A DNA stretch of 64,000 bases from Streptomyces xinghaiensis S187. GTDB taxonomy: Bacteria; Actinomycetota; Actinomycetes; Streptomycetales; Streptomycetaceae. A program made the translations under genes and the position numbers. Within the stretch, counting starts at the first letter, position 1. The number at the start of each line of letters is the position of its first letter. Under the pieces are notes generated by a model, which did not search any database, was not told where the DNA came from, and saw only the letters and a program-made list of their open reading frames with translations. Location: assembly GCF_000220705.2 (NCBI RefSeq), contig NZ_CP023202.1, forward strand, positions 310,001 to 374,000. The letters are read 5' to 3'. This document shows positions 15,643 to 25,525 of this stretch, piece by piece.

Positions 15643-18272
15643 CGACCGTTCCCCTCATGTGTCGTTCCTGGTGCTGTGTCCCCGGTGGTTCCGGCGTCGT
15701 CACCGTCGTGCGCCCGGCCGCGCTGCCAGCCGCGCTGGAGCGAGGCCATACGGGCCCGCACCTCCTCGGCGTCGCGGTCGGGCTCCGGGTCCGCTGTCTC
15801 CGGCGGCGGCTCGGACCGTGGTCCGTGCTCCGCCTTGAGCTGGGGGGCGAGGCTCGCCTGGCGCACGCGCTTGGGCAGTCCGCCCGGGCCGCCGGGCCCG
15901 GCGCCGGGCCCGGTCTCTCCGTCGGGGGGCGGGGTGCGGCGGGCGGCGTCGACGGGCCGGCCGTGGTCGGAGACCAGGACCGGGGTCCCGCGGCGGGGCC
16001 GCGGCGCGGAACGGGTGGTCTCCGGTCCCGCGGTGTCGCCGTCGCGTGCCTGCTGGTGCTGCTCCGCGGCCGGTACGGCGGGCGGCCCGGGGCGGTCCCG
16101 CCGCGCGGAGCGGTCGGGGCGTTCGGTGCTCTCCTCCCGGCCGCCGTGCCAGCCGGTGCGCCGGCGGGCCCGGAAGAGCAGCCCCTCGTGGTCGACCTCG
16201 TCCCCGGGTGCGTCCGGCGCCTCCAGTTCGACGGGGCCGTCGAGGGCCGGCATACCGCGCCGCGAAGGGCCGCCCAGCGGGACGGGCACCTGGGCGAGGG
16301 CGGCGAGCTTGCCGCCCGGGGCCGCCGTCTCGGTGGTGTCCTCGGAGCGGCCCCGGCCGCCCTCCGGCGCCTTCTCGGTGAGGAGGGCGGCGGGGATGAA
16401 CACCACCGCGGTGGTGCCGCCGTACGGGGAGGTCTGGAGGGAGACCCGGACCCCCTGCCGCTGCGCGAGCCGGCTGACGACGAAGAGGCCGAGCCGGTCG
16501 GTGTCGGAGAGTTCGAACTCGGGGGTCTCGGCCAGCCGGAGGTTGGCGTCGAGCAGCGTCTCCGGTGTCATGCCCAGACCGCGGTCGTGGATCTCCAGGG
16601 TGAAACCGTTGGCGACCCGCTCGCCGTGCACCTGCACGGCCGTGTGCGGGGGCGAGAACACCGTGGCGTTCTCCAGCAGTTCGGCGATCAGGTGCGTGAG
16701 GTCGGCGACGGCCGGCCCGGCGACCGCCAGCCGCGGCAGCCGGCGCACCTCGACGCGCTCGTAGTCCTCGACCTCGGCGACGGCGGCCCGGACCACGTCC
16801 ATGAGCTGGATGGGCTTGCGCCACTGGCGGGCGGAGGCCGCGCCGGAGAGGATGACCAGGCCCTCCGCGTGGCGGCGCATGCGGGTGGTGAGGTGGTCGA
16901 GCTTGAACAGGTCGGCGAGCTCGTCGGCGTCCTGGGTCCGGCGCTCCATGGTGTCGAGCAGGCTGAGCTGCCGGTGGAGCAGCACCTGGCTGCGGCGGGC
17001 GAGGTTGACGAAGACCTCGGAGACGCCGCGGCGCATGTCGGACTGTTTGACGGCCGCCTCGACGGCGGCCCGCTGCAGGGTGTTGAGGGCCTGGCCGACC
17101 TGCCCGATCTCGTCCTGGCCGTACTCCAGCCGGGGCGCCTCGGCCTCGACGTCGACCTGTTCCCCGGCGGCGAGCCGGCGCATGACGGCCGGCAGCCGGA
17201 CCCCGGACATCTCGTGGGCGTCCCTGCGCAGCCGGCTGAGGTCGCGGGCGAGGCTGCGGCCGATGCGGAACGAGACCGCGATGGAGGCGATCACCAGCAG
17301 GAAGCCGAGCACGGCCACCGCCGCCGCCTGCAGCAGAACGCGGGTGACGTGCGGCTCGACGCGCTCCTGGTAGCGGCCGATGGCCTCGATGCCCATCCGG
17401 TCGAGGTCGGACAGCGCGGTCTCGGCGGCGGACTGCCACCGCTCGGCGTTGATGTCCTCCAGCCCCTCCGGGCCCTCGGAGATCAGCTTCTCCTCGGTGG
17501 TGCGCAGTTCGGAGGTCTCGGAGCCGGTCCAGAACCTCTCGTAGCGCTCCCGCTCGGCGGCGGGGAGCTGTTCCAGGTTGAGGCTGTAGAGGAGCCTCCG
17601 GTCGGCCACGCGGTCGGCGAACATCCGCAGCTCGCCCTCGGACAGGGTGCCCGCGGTGAGCGCGGCGGCGAGCAGCGAGTCCTCGCGGGCCAGGGCCTCG
17701 CGGGCGCGGATGGTGCCGATGTGGGCGCGCCCCTCCTGGTCGAGCTCCAGCTCGTCGAGGGCGTAGGCGTGCAGGGCGAGCAGCAGTTCGTGGCAGGGGT
17801 CGACGAGTTCGTTGTACGTGGCGAAGGCGTCGGCGGGGGCGAGGGTGCCCTCCTGCGCCTTGCGCCGGACGCTGTCGAGGCCCTCCAGCTCGTCCTCCAG
17901 GTCGTGCAGACGGTCCCGGGCCCCGCCATCGCCGTCGATCTTCTCGTGGACGCCCTCGGCGGCCAGGGCGGTCCGGAAGGCGGCCAGCGCCTCGTCGGTG
18001 GCGCTCTCCCTGCTGTGCAGCTCGGCCAGGGTGTCGGCGCTGCGCGGATCGGCGAGGTAGACCATGGTCTGGCGGCGTTCCCGCTGCAGGGTCTGCGCGA
18101 GCTGCTCGGCGGGTATGCCGACGTTGTCGATGAGCGGGCTGATGTCGAGCAGCCGCTTGGCCTGGCCGCCGGTGAGCGCCGTGGCCAGGGCCCATGCGGA
18201 CACGAGCGACACCAGCGGCACCAGCAGCAGCGCCACGATCTTCCTGCGGATCGACTTCCCGCGAAAGCGCAT
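15639..18272 (-). CDS. cvnA: Conservon sensor histidine kinase with nitrate/nitrite-sensing type region
   Basis: 877 residues from ATG 18272 (GGGGAG three bases ahead). A first membrane segment (residues 10-32) precedes a ~270-residue extracytoplasmic helical region that begins ISPLIDNVGIPAEQLAQTLQ and looks like the NIT (nitrate- and nitrite-sensing) fold. A second segment lies near residue 315, followed by a HAMP-like stretch, an H-box region (LFKLDHLTTRMRRHAEGL) and an ATPase domain with LLENATVFSPP, DRGLGMT and DRLGLFVVSRLAQRQG. The last ~240 residues are proline- and charge-rich. NIT sensing is family knowledge; the ligand here is inferred, though the nearby nar genes make it plausible. 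Confidence 0.93.
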   Translation of the reverse strand: MRFRGKSIRRKIVALLLVPLVSLVSAWALATALTGGQAKRLLDISPLIDNVGIPAEQLAQTLQRERRQTMVYLADPRSADTLAELHSRESATDEALAAFRTALAAEGVHEKIDGDGGARDRLHDLEDELEGLDSVRRKAQEGTLAPADAFATYNELVDPCHELLLALHAYALDELELDQEGRAHIGTIRAREALAREDSLLAAALTAGTLSEGELRMFADRVADRRLLYSLNLEQLPAAERERYERFWTGSETSELRTTEEKLISEGPEGLEDINAERWQSAAETALSDLDRMGIEAIGRYQERVEPHVTRVLLQAAAVAVLGFLLVIASIAVSFRIGRSLARDLSRLRRDAHEMSGVRLPAVMRRLAAGEQVDVEAEAPRLEYGQDEIGQVGQALNTLQRAAVEAAVKQSDMRRGVSEVFVNLARRSQVLLHRQLSLLDTMERRTQDADELADLFKLDHLTTRMRRHAEGLVILSGAASARQWRKPIQLMDVVRAAVAEVEDYERVEVRRLPRLAVAGPAVADLTHLIAELLENATVFSPPHTAVQVHGERVANGFTLEIHDRGLGMTPETLLDANLRLAETPEFELSDTDRLGLFVVSRLAQRQGVRVSLQTSPYGGTTAVVFIPAALLTEKAPEGGRGRSEDTTETAAPGGKLAALAQVPVPLGGPSRRGMPALDGPVELEAPDAPGDEVDHEGLLFRARRRTGWHGGREESTERPDRSARRDRPGPPAVPAAEQHQQARDGDTAGPETTRSAPRPRRGTPVLVSDHGRPVDAARRTPPPDGETGPGAGPGGPGGLPKRVRQASLAPQLKAEHGPRSEPPPETADPEPDRDAEEVRARMASLQRGWQRGRAHDGDDAGTTGDTAPGTTHEGNGR

Positions 18273-18681
18273 GGCCTCCCCCACTGTCAACCCCGGCTCG
18301 CCGGAGGTGGTGTTCCGTATTCCGTCTGCAAACGGCGTGAGCCTACTACTGCGAGGGTGGCAACTCGAAGACCAGTCCGGGTATCCACGCAGGTGCCGGT
18401 CAAGCCCCGACCCGGAGCTGTCGGATGATTCCAGGACATCACACCGAGCGGGCCCGCGCGGGCCGGAGCGCGCAACACCTCGTGAACGCGGCCATGTTGG
18501 CCGGAAAGCGATGAGCCCGGGAACCTCTGCCCCTTTCCGGTCGTGGTCCCTGGTGGAGGGGCGGAAGCGGATTTCTCCCCCACTCCGGTTTTCGGAACGA
18601 CGCGAGGCGGGCAGCCGACCGGATACCCGGACTCCCGGGCCCGGCCCGGCACCACCACCCGCGGGGGAAAGTGAAGGTTTG
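18273..18681. other. Divergent intergenic region, conservon / membrane protein
   Basis: 409 bases without a gene between two divergent starts. A TTGACA (18282-18287 when read on the minus strand) lies too close to the kinase ATG to be its promoter. GTATCC (18381) and GGATAC (18621) cores occur but are not clustered. No other structure stands out. Confidence 0.4.
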
Positions 18682-19206
18682 ATGGACACGCAGACACACC
18701 GCCCGACCGAGGGCGGCGCGGAATCTCCTTATGAGGCGCGGGATCACGTCATCCCGGCGGACCCGTCGTTCGACGCACCCGGGGCGGGCACGCTGTGGAC
18801 CGTCGAGCCGGCGGTCCGGCCGCCGCTCCCCGAACCGGTCCGCTCGGCCGCCGTGCGGGCGGGCATCATCGTCGCCGTGACCCTGATCACGGCCATGGTC
18901 GCCTTCTTCTGCACCATGGCCGCCGTGTGGGCGGCCCTGCCCGCCGTCCTCACCACCGTGGCCATGACCATCGCCGCCACCTGGAGCGTCCTCGACGTCT
19001 GGATCACCCGGCAGGTGTGGAACCAGCGGCACGGCGTCGTCTCCGTCCCGAGCAGCACCGCGCGGGCGCTGCGCCGCGAACGGCGGCGGGCCCGGCGCGC
19101 GGCGCGGGCCGCCGCGCGGGAGGCCGCTCGGAAGACGGCCGGGAAGACGGCCGGGAAGACCACCCGCTCCTCGCGGCCCGCGGGGCGCCGGCTGTCCTCG
19201 GTCTAG
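18682..19206 (+). CDS. Small two-helix membrane protein, unknown function
   Basis: 174 residues from ATG 18682, with GAAGG four bases ahead. A polar N-terminus (~60 residues) is followed by two adjacent hydrophobic segments (about residues 68-90 and 93-112: AGIIVAVTLITAMVAFFCTM and AALPAVLTTVAMTIAATWSV). It ends in a strongly basic Arg/Lys/Ala-rich cytoplasmic tail with repeated KTAGKTAGKTT, which could bind nucleic acid or acidic lipid. No enzyme motif is visible. It is divergent from the conservon and convergent with the SMC-like operon, and I cannot assign it to either. Confidence 0.75.
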   Translation: MDTQTHRPTEGGAESPYEARDHVIPADPSFDAPGAGTLWTVEPAVRPPLPEPVRSAAVRAGIIVAVTLITAMVAFFCTMAAVWAALPAVLTTVAMTIAATWSVLDVWITRQVWNQRHGVVSVPSSTARALRRERRRARRAARAAAREAARKTAGKTAGKTTRSSRPAGRRLSSV

Positions 19207-19224
19207 GCTCTCCCCGCCCTCCCC

Positions 19225-19244
19225 GGCCGGCCTGCGGGCCGGCC
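19225..19244. terminator. Short hairpin between convergent genes
   Basis: GGCCGGCC, loop TGCG, GGCCGGCC: a compact stem between the stops of the membrane protein gene and the SMC-like gene. Confidence 0.45.
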
Positions 19245-19332
19245 CGGCAGCTGCCGTCCCGGGCTTCCGGGCTCCTGGCGGCCCCGCCCCGGTGTCCCCG
19301 GCCCGCCGACTCAGCCTGTCCCCCCTCTCGGC

Positions 19333-22300
19333 CTACTCCGTCTGCTCCCGGGCGGCCGCCGCCTCTCCCCCGCCGCCGGCCTCCGGCGGGCGGCGGAACA
19401 TCCGGGTGGCGGTGATCTCCCCGTGCACCGTCTCCCCCGCATCCTGCCGGGGCAGGCCGGGGCGCAGATGCTCCTCCACCCGGATGTACTTCAGCCCGGC
19501 CCGCAGATCCGCGTCGTTCCGCAACCTGATCACCAGCGGGAACTCGGCGAGCGCCGTGGTGTCGAACAGCCCGGTCGTGTACAGGAGTTGCACGCCGAGG
19601 GCGTCCGCCACCGCCCGCTGCAGCTCCAGCAGATAGGTGGCGTTGGCCCGGCCGATCGGGTTGTCGAGGAAGAGCGTGCCCGCGTGCCGGTGCCGGTCGC
19701 GGCCGCGGTCGTTGCTGCGGAGCGCGGCCATGGTGCAGTACAGCGCGATGGCGGCGGTGAGCAGCTGGCCGCCGGAGAAGACGTCTCCCATCTGGCCGAC
19801 CGGGACGCGCTCGGCGCGCAGCACCGCGTCCGGTTTGAGGATCTCCACGGCGATGCCGCGCGGCTGGAGGGCGGCCGCCACCCCGCGCAGCAGCAGGGTC
19901 ATGCCGTCCCGGCGCAGATCGGAGTTCTTGCGCACGGCGCCGCGGGTGGCCTCGTCGATCACCTCGCCCAGCCGCTCGGTGAGCGTCGCCTGGTCGGGCT
20001 CCTCGAAGCGGATGCGCAGGAACTCCTGGCCCGACCACTCCCCCAGCCCGCCGGGCAGCCTCGACAGCCGTTGCGCCGAACGCAGCGTGGCCAGGGAGGC
20101 GTCCACCAGGCCGCGCAGCCGGTCGACGATGCTGTCCCGGTTCCGCTCCAGCTGCTCCAGTTCGTCGGTGAGGACCCGCAGCCGGGGCGCGAACGCCTCC
20201 CGCCAGGCCCCGGCGTGCTCGGCGAGGGCGGCGGCGGGCAGTTCCCTGATCTGCTGGCGGGCGGGGGTGCGGACCTGCTCGTAGCGGGCGGAGTTGGCGT
20301 GCCGTACGAGGATGTCGCTCGCCTCGCGGACCGCCGCCTCGGCGGCGGAGAGGTCGGCGGCGCAGCCGCGGAGCGACCGCCGCGCCTCGGCGGCGGCCTG
20401 CCGGGCCTCCTCCGGGCCGCCCGGGTAGGGCGCGGGCGGCTCCTCGCCGTCCTGCTCGCCGGCCCGGTCCGGCTCGCGCAGCAGTTCGCGCAGGAAGGCG
20501 GCCGTGTCGTCGAAGCCGCTCGCCGCCTCCTCGGCCGAGCGGTGGGACCGCAGCAGCCCGGCGTGGACGGCTCTGGCCGTCTCCCACGCCTCCTCGTGCC
20601 CCGCGAGTTCGGCGGTGGCGGTGCGCAGCAGGGCCTTGGCCTCCTCGGCCCCGGCGGGGACCAGCTCCGCGGGCAGCTCCGTGTAGGCGTCCCCCGGGTG
20701 TCCGTCGGGCCCGGGCGGCGGGGCGAGCCGTTCGGCCTCGCCCCGGTAGCGGCCGAGCTGTTCGCTGGCGGCCGAGGCGCGCGACTCCAGCAGCTGCACC
20801 TGGGACTCCGCGCGGGCGGCGGCCGCCTGGCGGGACGGGCCGTCGGCGCCGTCGGCGCTCTCCAGGAGCTGGGCGGCGCGGGTGCGCACCTTGTTGGTGA
20901 GCCGGTCGAGTTCGGCGCGGGCCGCGCTCTCGTCGCTCTCCGCGCGGGCCTGTTCGGCGCGGAGGTCGGCGCCGACGCCGACCTTCTCGTAGAGCTGTGA
21001 GGCGGCCCGGTAGGCCTCGCGGAGATCGGGGAGGGCGGCGCCGCGGGCCTCGGCGGCGTCCCGCCCCTCCCGGGCCGCCTCCTCGGCGACGCCCGCGATC
21101 TCGGCTCGCTCGGCGCGCAGGGTGCGGGCGGTGCGCCGGGCGTCGTCGGCGGCACGCTGGGCGGCGCGGCGGTCCTCGTCCGCGGCACGGGCCCGCTCCC
21201 AGCAGGCCGCGGCGCGCGCCTCGGCCTCGGCGGTCTCCTCCGCGGTCTCCCGCAGCCGGCTCTGCCAGCGGGCCCGTTCCCGGAGCCGGAAGGCGAGGCC
21301 GGAGAGGGCATCGGCGGTGCGGCGGGCGCGCTGCGCGGCCTCCTGCCGCTCGTCCGCCGCCGAGGCGGCTCCGGCCGCCGCCTCCTCCGCCTCGGCGCGG
21401 GCGGTCCGGGCCCCGGCGAGCCGCTCCCGGGCGTCCGCGGCCGCGTTCCGGGCCGAACGGGCGGCCTCCGCCAGCTCGGTGAGCCGGCCGGGCGGGCAGT
21501 CCTCGCGCCAGGAGGCGATCCGGGCGGCCAGCGCCCTGTCCCCCGCCAGCCGGGCCGCCAGGGCGCGGATCTCCTCGTCGCGGGCGGCGGCGCGGGCCCG
21601 GCGGGCCCGCCGCTCGTCGTCGGCGGCGTGCTCGTCGTGCATGGCCGGGTTCGGCGGGACGAGGAAGACCTCCGCCCCGGGGCCGCTGCCGCCGCCCGCG
21701 CCGGCCGGCGGGGGCGGGGCGAGCAGCGCGGCGGCGGTGCCGACGGCCACGGCCGAGCGGGGCAGCAGCGCGGCCCCCGCGAGCACCTCGCGGGCGCGGG
21801 CGTGGGTGGCGGGGTCGGTGATGACGACGCCGTCGACGAGCTCGGGGCGGGCCGCGAGCACCGTGGCGTGGTCCTCCGGGGCCACGGCCTGGGCGAGGTA
21901 GCGCCAGCCGGGCAGGGCGGGGATGCCGTGCTCGCCGAGGTACTCGACGGCGGCCAGGACGTCGGGGCCGGGCGGCAGGAGTCCGCCGTCGCCGAGGGCG
22001 CCGAGGATGCGGGCGTCGTCGGCGGCGGCCGTTCTCAGCTCGAACAACTGCCGCTCGGCGGAGGTGACTCCGCGGTCGAGCAGATCGCGCAGCGCCTCGG
22101 CGTAGCGGTCCAGTTCCTCGACGGTCAGCGGGCCGTCCCCGGTGCCGTTCCCGTGGGCCGTTTCCGGGCCGGTCCCCGGCGGGGCGGCCGGTCCCGTTCC
22201 GGCGGCCGCGGTGCCCGCCGGGTGGTCGGGCGCCGTCCCCCGGCCGGCGCCGTGCCCCTCCCCGGGGCCGGACGGGACGCCGCCGGCCGCCGTTTCCCCG

Positions 22301-24444
22301 CCGTCCGCCCGGCCGTCCGGACTCCCCTCGGCCGCGGGGGTGCCGGAGGCCCGGGGGTCACCGGACCGGCCCGTATCGCCGGGCCCCGTACTCCCGTCTC
22401 CGGTGGCCCGCGGGCCCTCCGGGCCGCCCGGGTGCGGGACCGCCGCGACGCGGGGTCCGGACGGGGACGCGGCGGCCGGGCCGGACGGGGCCGGGCCGGC
22501 GCCGCGCGGAGCCGGTACGGCGGCCGTTCCCGCCCGCCCGGGGGCTCCGGTGCCGCCGCCGTCCGCGGAGCCCGGTTCGGCGGCCGCCGCCGAGCCGGGA
22601 GCCGGAAGGCTCAGCAGTTCGGCGAGCCGGGGTTCCGCGGCGATCGCGGCGGCCGTGCGGCGCTCGGCGGTATGGGCGGACTCCGCCGCGCGGGCGGCGT
22701 CCTCGGCGCGGGAGGCGGCCAGGTCGGCCCGGGTCTCCTCGGCCGCGGCCTCCCGGGCCCGGTCGGCGGCCCGCCGGGCCGTGTCCCGGGCGGCGGTCGC
22801 GGCGGCGACCGCGGACCGTACGGCCTCGCCGGCGGCGAGCGCGGCACGCGCCGGGTCCGCGTCGGGCGCGGTGTCGTCGAGCCAGCCGGAGCGGACCGCC
22901 TCCGCCGTCTCCTGTTCGACCTCGGCGAGCCGCTGCCGCAGATGTTCGGCCTCGCTGCGGGCGCGCTGGGCGGCGGTCGCGGCCTCGGTGGCACCGCGGT
23001 GGGCGGTCTCCCCCTCGCTCTGGAGGGCGGCGGAACGGGCCTCCTCCCCGGCCGCGATCCGCTCGCCGTTCTCGACGGCCGCGTCCAGGGCGCCGACCAG
23101 TTCTGCGGCGGCGGTCGCCCGGGCGGCGAGCGCCGGGGCGGCGTCGCGCTCGGCCTCGCGGATCGCGGCGGCGACGCGCGCGGAGCGGTCGGCGGCGGCC
23201 CGGTGGCGCAGGACGGCCTCCGCGGCCTGCCAGGCGGAGAGGAGGGTGCGGGCCTCGCCCAGCTCCCGCTTCTGCGCGGCCGCGGCCTTCTCGGCGGCGG
23301 CGAGGGCCAGCGAGGCGTGCCGGTAGGCGAGTTCGGCGGCGATCAGGGAGCCGCGCTCGCGGGCCCGCTCCGCCTCGGCGACGGTCCGTTCCGCGGCGGT
23401 GACCTGGCCGGCCAGTTCGGCGGCCCGGCCGCGCTCCTCGCGGGCGCGGGCGGCGAGCCGCCGGACGAGGGTGCGGGTGCGCCGCTCGGCCCCGGCGTGC
23501 ACCTCGCGGGCGCGCTCCCGTTCCGCCGCGGCCTCCGTGATCCGGCCGAGCAGGTCGACGGAGCCGGCGGTGAAGTCCCGTTCGGCGGTGAGCTCGGCTC
23601 GGCGGCCGAGCTTGTGGGCGAAGCCGTGCACGAGGTCGGCGAGGCCGTCGGTGTCGCGGGTGTCGGTGACGGCGCGCAGCAGCAGGTCGGCGAAGTCGGC
23701 GTCGTTCTTGACGGCGAAGAGGCCGGCGGCCTCGCCCTCGTCGGCGTTCATCTCCCGCTGGTAGCGGAAGAGTTCGGGGTCGAGGCCGAGTTCGCCGAGG
23801 TGCTCGTTCCAGCGCTCGTGGATCTCCTCCCAGACCACGTCGAGGTTGGGATAGGCCCGGCCCGCCTCGGTGAGGGCGTCGCGGAACCCCTTCATGGTGC
23901 GGCGGCGGCCCCGCGCGCCCGACACGCCCTCGGCGGGGGCCCGGACGGCGGTGGACTCGGCCACTGGCAGCGAGTCCAGGCTCATCCCGGGGCCGGGGCG
24001 GAAGGAGTACCAGGCCTCGGCGAACTTGCGCGGGTCGGAGGAGACCTGGCGGCCGCGCCACTCGCTGACCTTGCCGACGACGACGGTCTCGCCGGTGAGG
24101 GTGTGCGTCCACTCCAGGGCGACGTGCCCGCAGTCGTCGGCGAGGAGGAACTTGCGGAGCACGCCGGAGCTGGCGCCGCCGAGGGTGTTGCGGTGGCCGG
24201 GCAGCATCACGGAGAAGATCAGTTTGAGCAGGACGGACTTGCCGCCGCCGTTCTCCAGGAAGAGCACTCCGGCGGGGGCCGGGCGGCGCGGCGGCCCGGT
24301 GGGCTCCTCCTCGAAGAAGTCCGCCTGGGCGGGGGCGGGGTGGGCCACGGGGTCGCCGACGCCGCGCAGATCGAGCACGGTGTCGGCGTAGCGCGCGCCT
24401 GCGGGGCCGATGGAGTAGAGGCGGACCCGGGACAGCTCGTACAT
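19333..24444 (-). CDS. SMC/MukB-like coiled-coil ATPase of a three-gene operon
   Basis: 1703 residues. The N-terminal head has strand LYSIGPAGARYADTVLDLRG and Walker A LFLENGGGKS (Lys69). Two long Ala/Arg/Glu-rich coiled coils (about residues 260-610 and 930-1480) surround a central globular part (about 775-925) in hinge position. The C-terminal head has the ABC signature FSGGQ at 1556-1560 and a Walker B-like FLDNP with Asp1594. The residue after Asp is Asn1595, where SMC proteins have Glu. A ~155-residue Pro/Gly/Ala-rich insertion (about 615-770) precedes the hinge. Genes for a small and a kleisin-like partner lie upstream on the same strand. By layout it is the ATPase of a MukBEF/Mks/Jet-type complex; the precise subfamily is uncertain. 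Confidence 0.85.
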   Translation of the reverse strand: MYELSRVRLYSIGPAGARYADTVLDLRGVGDPVAHPAPAQADFFEEEPTGPPRRPAPAGVLFLENGGGKSVLLKLIFSVMLPGHRNTLGGASSGVLRKFLLADDCGHVALEWTHTLTGETVVVGKVSEWRGRQVSSDPRKFAEAWYSFRPGPGMSLDSLPVAESTAVRAPAEGVSGARGRRRTMKGFRDALTEAGRAYPNLDVVWEEIHERWNEHLGELGLDPELFRYQREMNADEGEAAGLFAVKNDADFADLLLRAVTDTRDTDGLADLVHGFAHKLGRRAELTAERDFTAGSVDLLGRITEAAAERERAREVHAGAERRTRTLVRRLAARAREERGRAAELAGQVTAAERTVAEAERARERGSLIAAELAYRHASLALAAAEKAAAAQKRELGEARTLLSAWQAAEAVLRHRAAADRSARVAAAIREAERDAAPALAARATAAAELVGALDAAVENGERIAAGEEARSAALQSEGETAHRGATEAATAAQRARSEAEHLRQRLAEVEQETAEAVRSGWLDDTAPDADPARAALAAGEAVRSAVAAATAARDTARRAADRAREAAAEETRADLAASRAEDAARAAESAHTAERRTAAAIAAEPRLAELLSLPAPGSAAAAEPGSADGGGTGAPGRAGTAAVPAPRGAGPAPSGPAAASPSGPRVAAVPHPGGPEGPRATGDGSTGPGDTGRSGDPRASGTPAAEGSPDGRADGGETAAGGVPSGPGEGHGAGRGTAPDHPAGTAAAGTGPAAPPGTGPETAHGNGTGDGPLTVEELDRYAEALRDLLDRGVTSAERQLFELRTAAADDARILGALGDGGLLPPGPDVLAAVEYLGEHGIPALPGWRYLAQAVAPEDHATVLAARPELVDGVVITDPATHARAREVLAGAALLPRSAVAVGTAAALLAPPPPAGAGGGSGPGAEVFLVPPNPAMHDEHAADDERRARRARAAARDEEIRALAARLAGDRALAARIASWREDCPPGRLTELAEAARSARNAAADARERLAGARTARAEAEEAAAGAASAADERQEAAQRARRTADALSGLAFRLRERARWQSRLRETAEETAEAEARAAACWERARAADEDRRAAQRAADDARRTARTLRAERAEIAGVAEEAAREGRDAAEARGAALPDLREAYRAASQLYEKVGVGADLRAEQARAESDESAARAELDRLTNKVRTRAAQLLESADGADGPSRQAAAARAESQVQLLESRASAASEQLGRYRGEAERLAPPPGPDGHPGDAYTELPAELVPAGAEEAKALLRTATAELAGHEEAWETARAVHAGLLRSHRSAEEAASGFDDTAAFLRELLREPDRAGEQDGEEPPAPYPGGPEEARQAAAEARRSLRGCAADLSAAEAAVREASDILVRHANSARYEQVRTPARQQIRELPAAALAEHAGAWREAFAPRLRVLTDELEQLERNRDSIVDRLRGLVDASLATLRSAQRLSRLPGGLGEWSGQEFLRIRFEEPDQATLTERLGEVIDEATRGAVRKNSDLRRDGMTLLLRGVAAALQPRGIAVEILKPDAVLRAERVPVGQMGDVFSGGQLLTAAIALYCTMAALRSNDRGRDRHRHAGTLFLDNPIGRANATYLLELQRAVADALGVQLLYTTGLFDTTALAEFPLVIRLRNDADLRAGLKYIRVEEHLRPGLPRQDAGETVHGEITATRMFRRPPEAGGGGEAAAAREQTE

Positions 24445-24552
24445 GGCGGCGGACTCTCGGTGTGATGCGGACGGTCGGGTCTGGCGGCCGGCGTTCCCGG
24501 AGGCGGCGGTTCGGGAGGCCCCGCCCCCGGGGCGCCGGGTGCGCCGGGCCCG

Positions 24553-25476
24553 TCAGGTGTGGAAGGGCAGTCCGGCGTCGGCGACGAGTTCGTCGCTCTC
24601 GTCGGGGGGCAGCAGGGTCGGGGTGCCGTCGCCGACGGCCACGACGCCGAGCTCCAGCAGCTCGGCCAGCGCGGCGGAGCCGGCCATGTCGCGCACCTGG
24701 AGCTGATAGCGGGCGGTGGTGCGGTACGAGCCTCCGGCGTCGTCCCCGGTGCGCTGGAGGAAGCCGGAGTCGGTGAGGAACGCGACGGCCTTGCCGACGA
24801 TGCCGGTGGTCGAACCGGCCAGCCGGCGGGCGTCCTTGGTGGCGCCGGTGGCGCTGCGCCGTGACCACACCCGCCAGGCGGCCTCCAGCCCGGGGGCGCC
24901 GGTGGCCGGGTCGGTGTTCTCGCCCGCCGCCTCGGCGCGCTCCTCCAGCCGGCGGCAGGCCTGCCGGACGAAGGCGTCGACGCCGTTGACGGTGATCCGG
25001 CCGATGTAGCCGTCGTCGGCCAGGTCCTCGGGGCGCGGGAAGGCGAGGGCGGCGACGGCGAGATGGGCCAGGCCGTGCAGGAAGCGGTCGGTGGTGTCGG
25101 AGACGGCGCGGCGGGCGTAGTCGCCCATGCGGACGGCGAAGACGGAGTCCTCGGCGGCCGTCACCACCATGCCCGCGCGGGACGACACCTCCAGGACGAC
25201 GAGGCCGAGCCCGGTGGCGACCGCGTCGGCGAGCCGGGCGAAGGCCGGGTCGTCGCGGTGCCGGCGCAGCAGTTCGGCGTAGTCGGCGTCGCGGGCGGGG
25301 AGCAGCCTCGGCTGGAGGCCGTAGGAGACGAGCCGCGCGGCGTCGGCGGCGTCGGCCGGCGTGACCGCGGCGGTGCCCGCCGGGGCGCGCGGTGCGGTCT
25401 CCTCCCGGCCGCCGGGCGGCGGGCAGCCGTCGCCCGGGAGGCCCGGGGAACCGTCGTCCGTGCCGTACTCGTTCAC
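24553..25476 (-). CDS. MukE/MksE/JetB-like small subunit (inferred)
   Basis: 307 residues from GTG 25476, with AAGGAG eight bases ahead. After ~45 disordered residues come helices and strands typical of a winged-helix dimer: YAELLRRHRDDPAFARLADA, then LGLVVLEVSSRAGMVVTAAE, and a second winged-helix-like half ending GIVGKAVAFLTDSGFLQRTG and YQLQVRDMAGSAALAELLEL. No enzyme motif is present. Size, fold impression and position between a kleisin-like gene (49 bases upstream) and the SMC-like gene (108 bases downstream) fit the KITE subunit of a MukBEF/Mks/Jet complex. Family membership is inferred from architecture, not from a recognised signature. Confidence 0.65.
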   Translation of the reverse strand: MNEYGTDDGSPGLPGDGCPPPGGREETAPRAPAGTAAVTPADAADAARLVSYGLQPRLLPARDADYAELLRRHRDDPAFARLADAVATGLGLVVLEVSSRAGMVVTAAEDSVFAVRMGDYARRAVSDTTDRFLHGLAHLAVAALAFPRPEDLADDGYIGRITVNGVDAFVRQACRRLEERAEAAGENTDPATGAPGLEAAWRVWSRRSATGATKDARRLAGSTTGIVGKAVAFLTDSGFLQRTGDDAGGSYRTTARYQLQVRDMAGSAALAELLELGVVAVGDGTPTLLPPDESDELVADAGLPFHT

Positions 25477-25525
25477 TGCTGTCGCTCCTTGCCGGGTGCG
25501 GGGCCGGGTGCGGGGGCCGGGGGCG

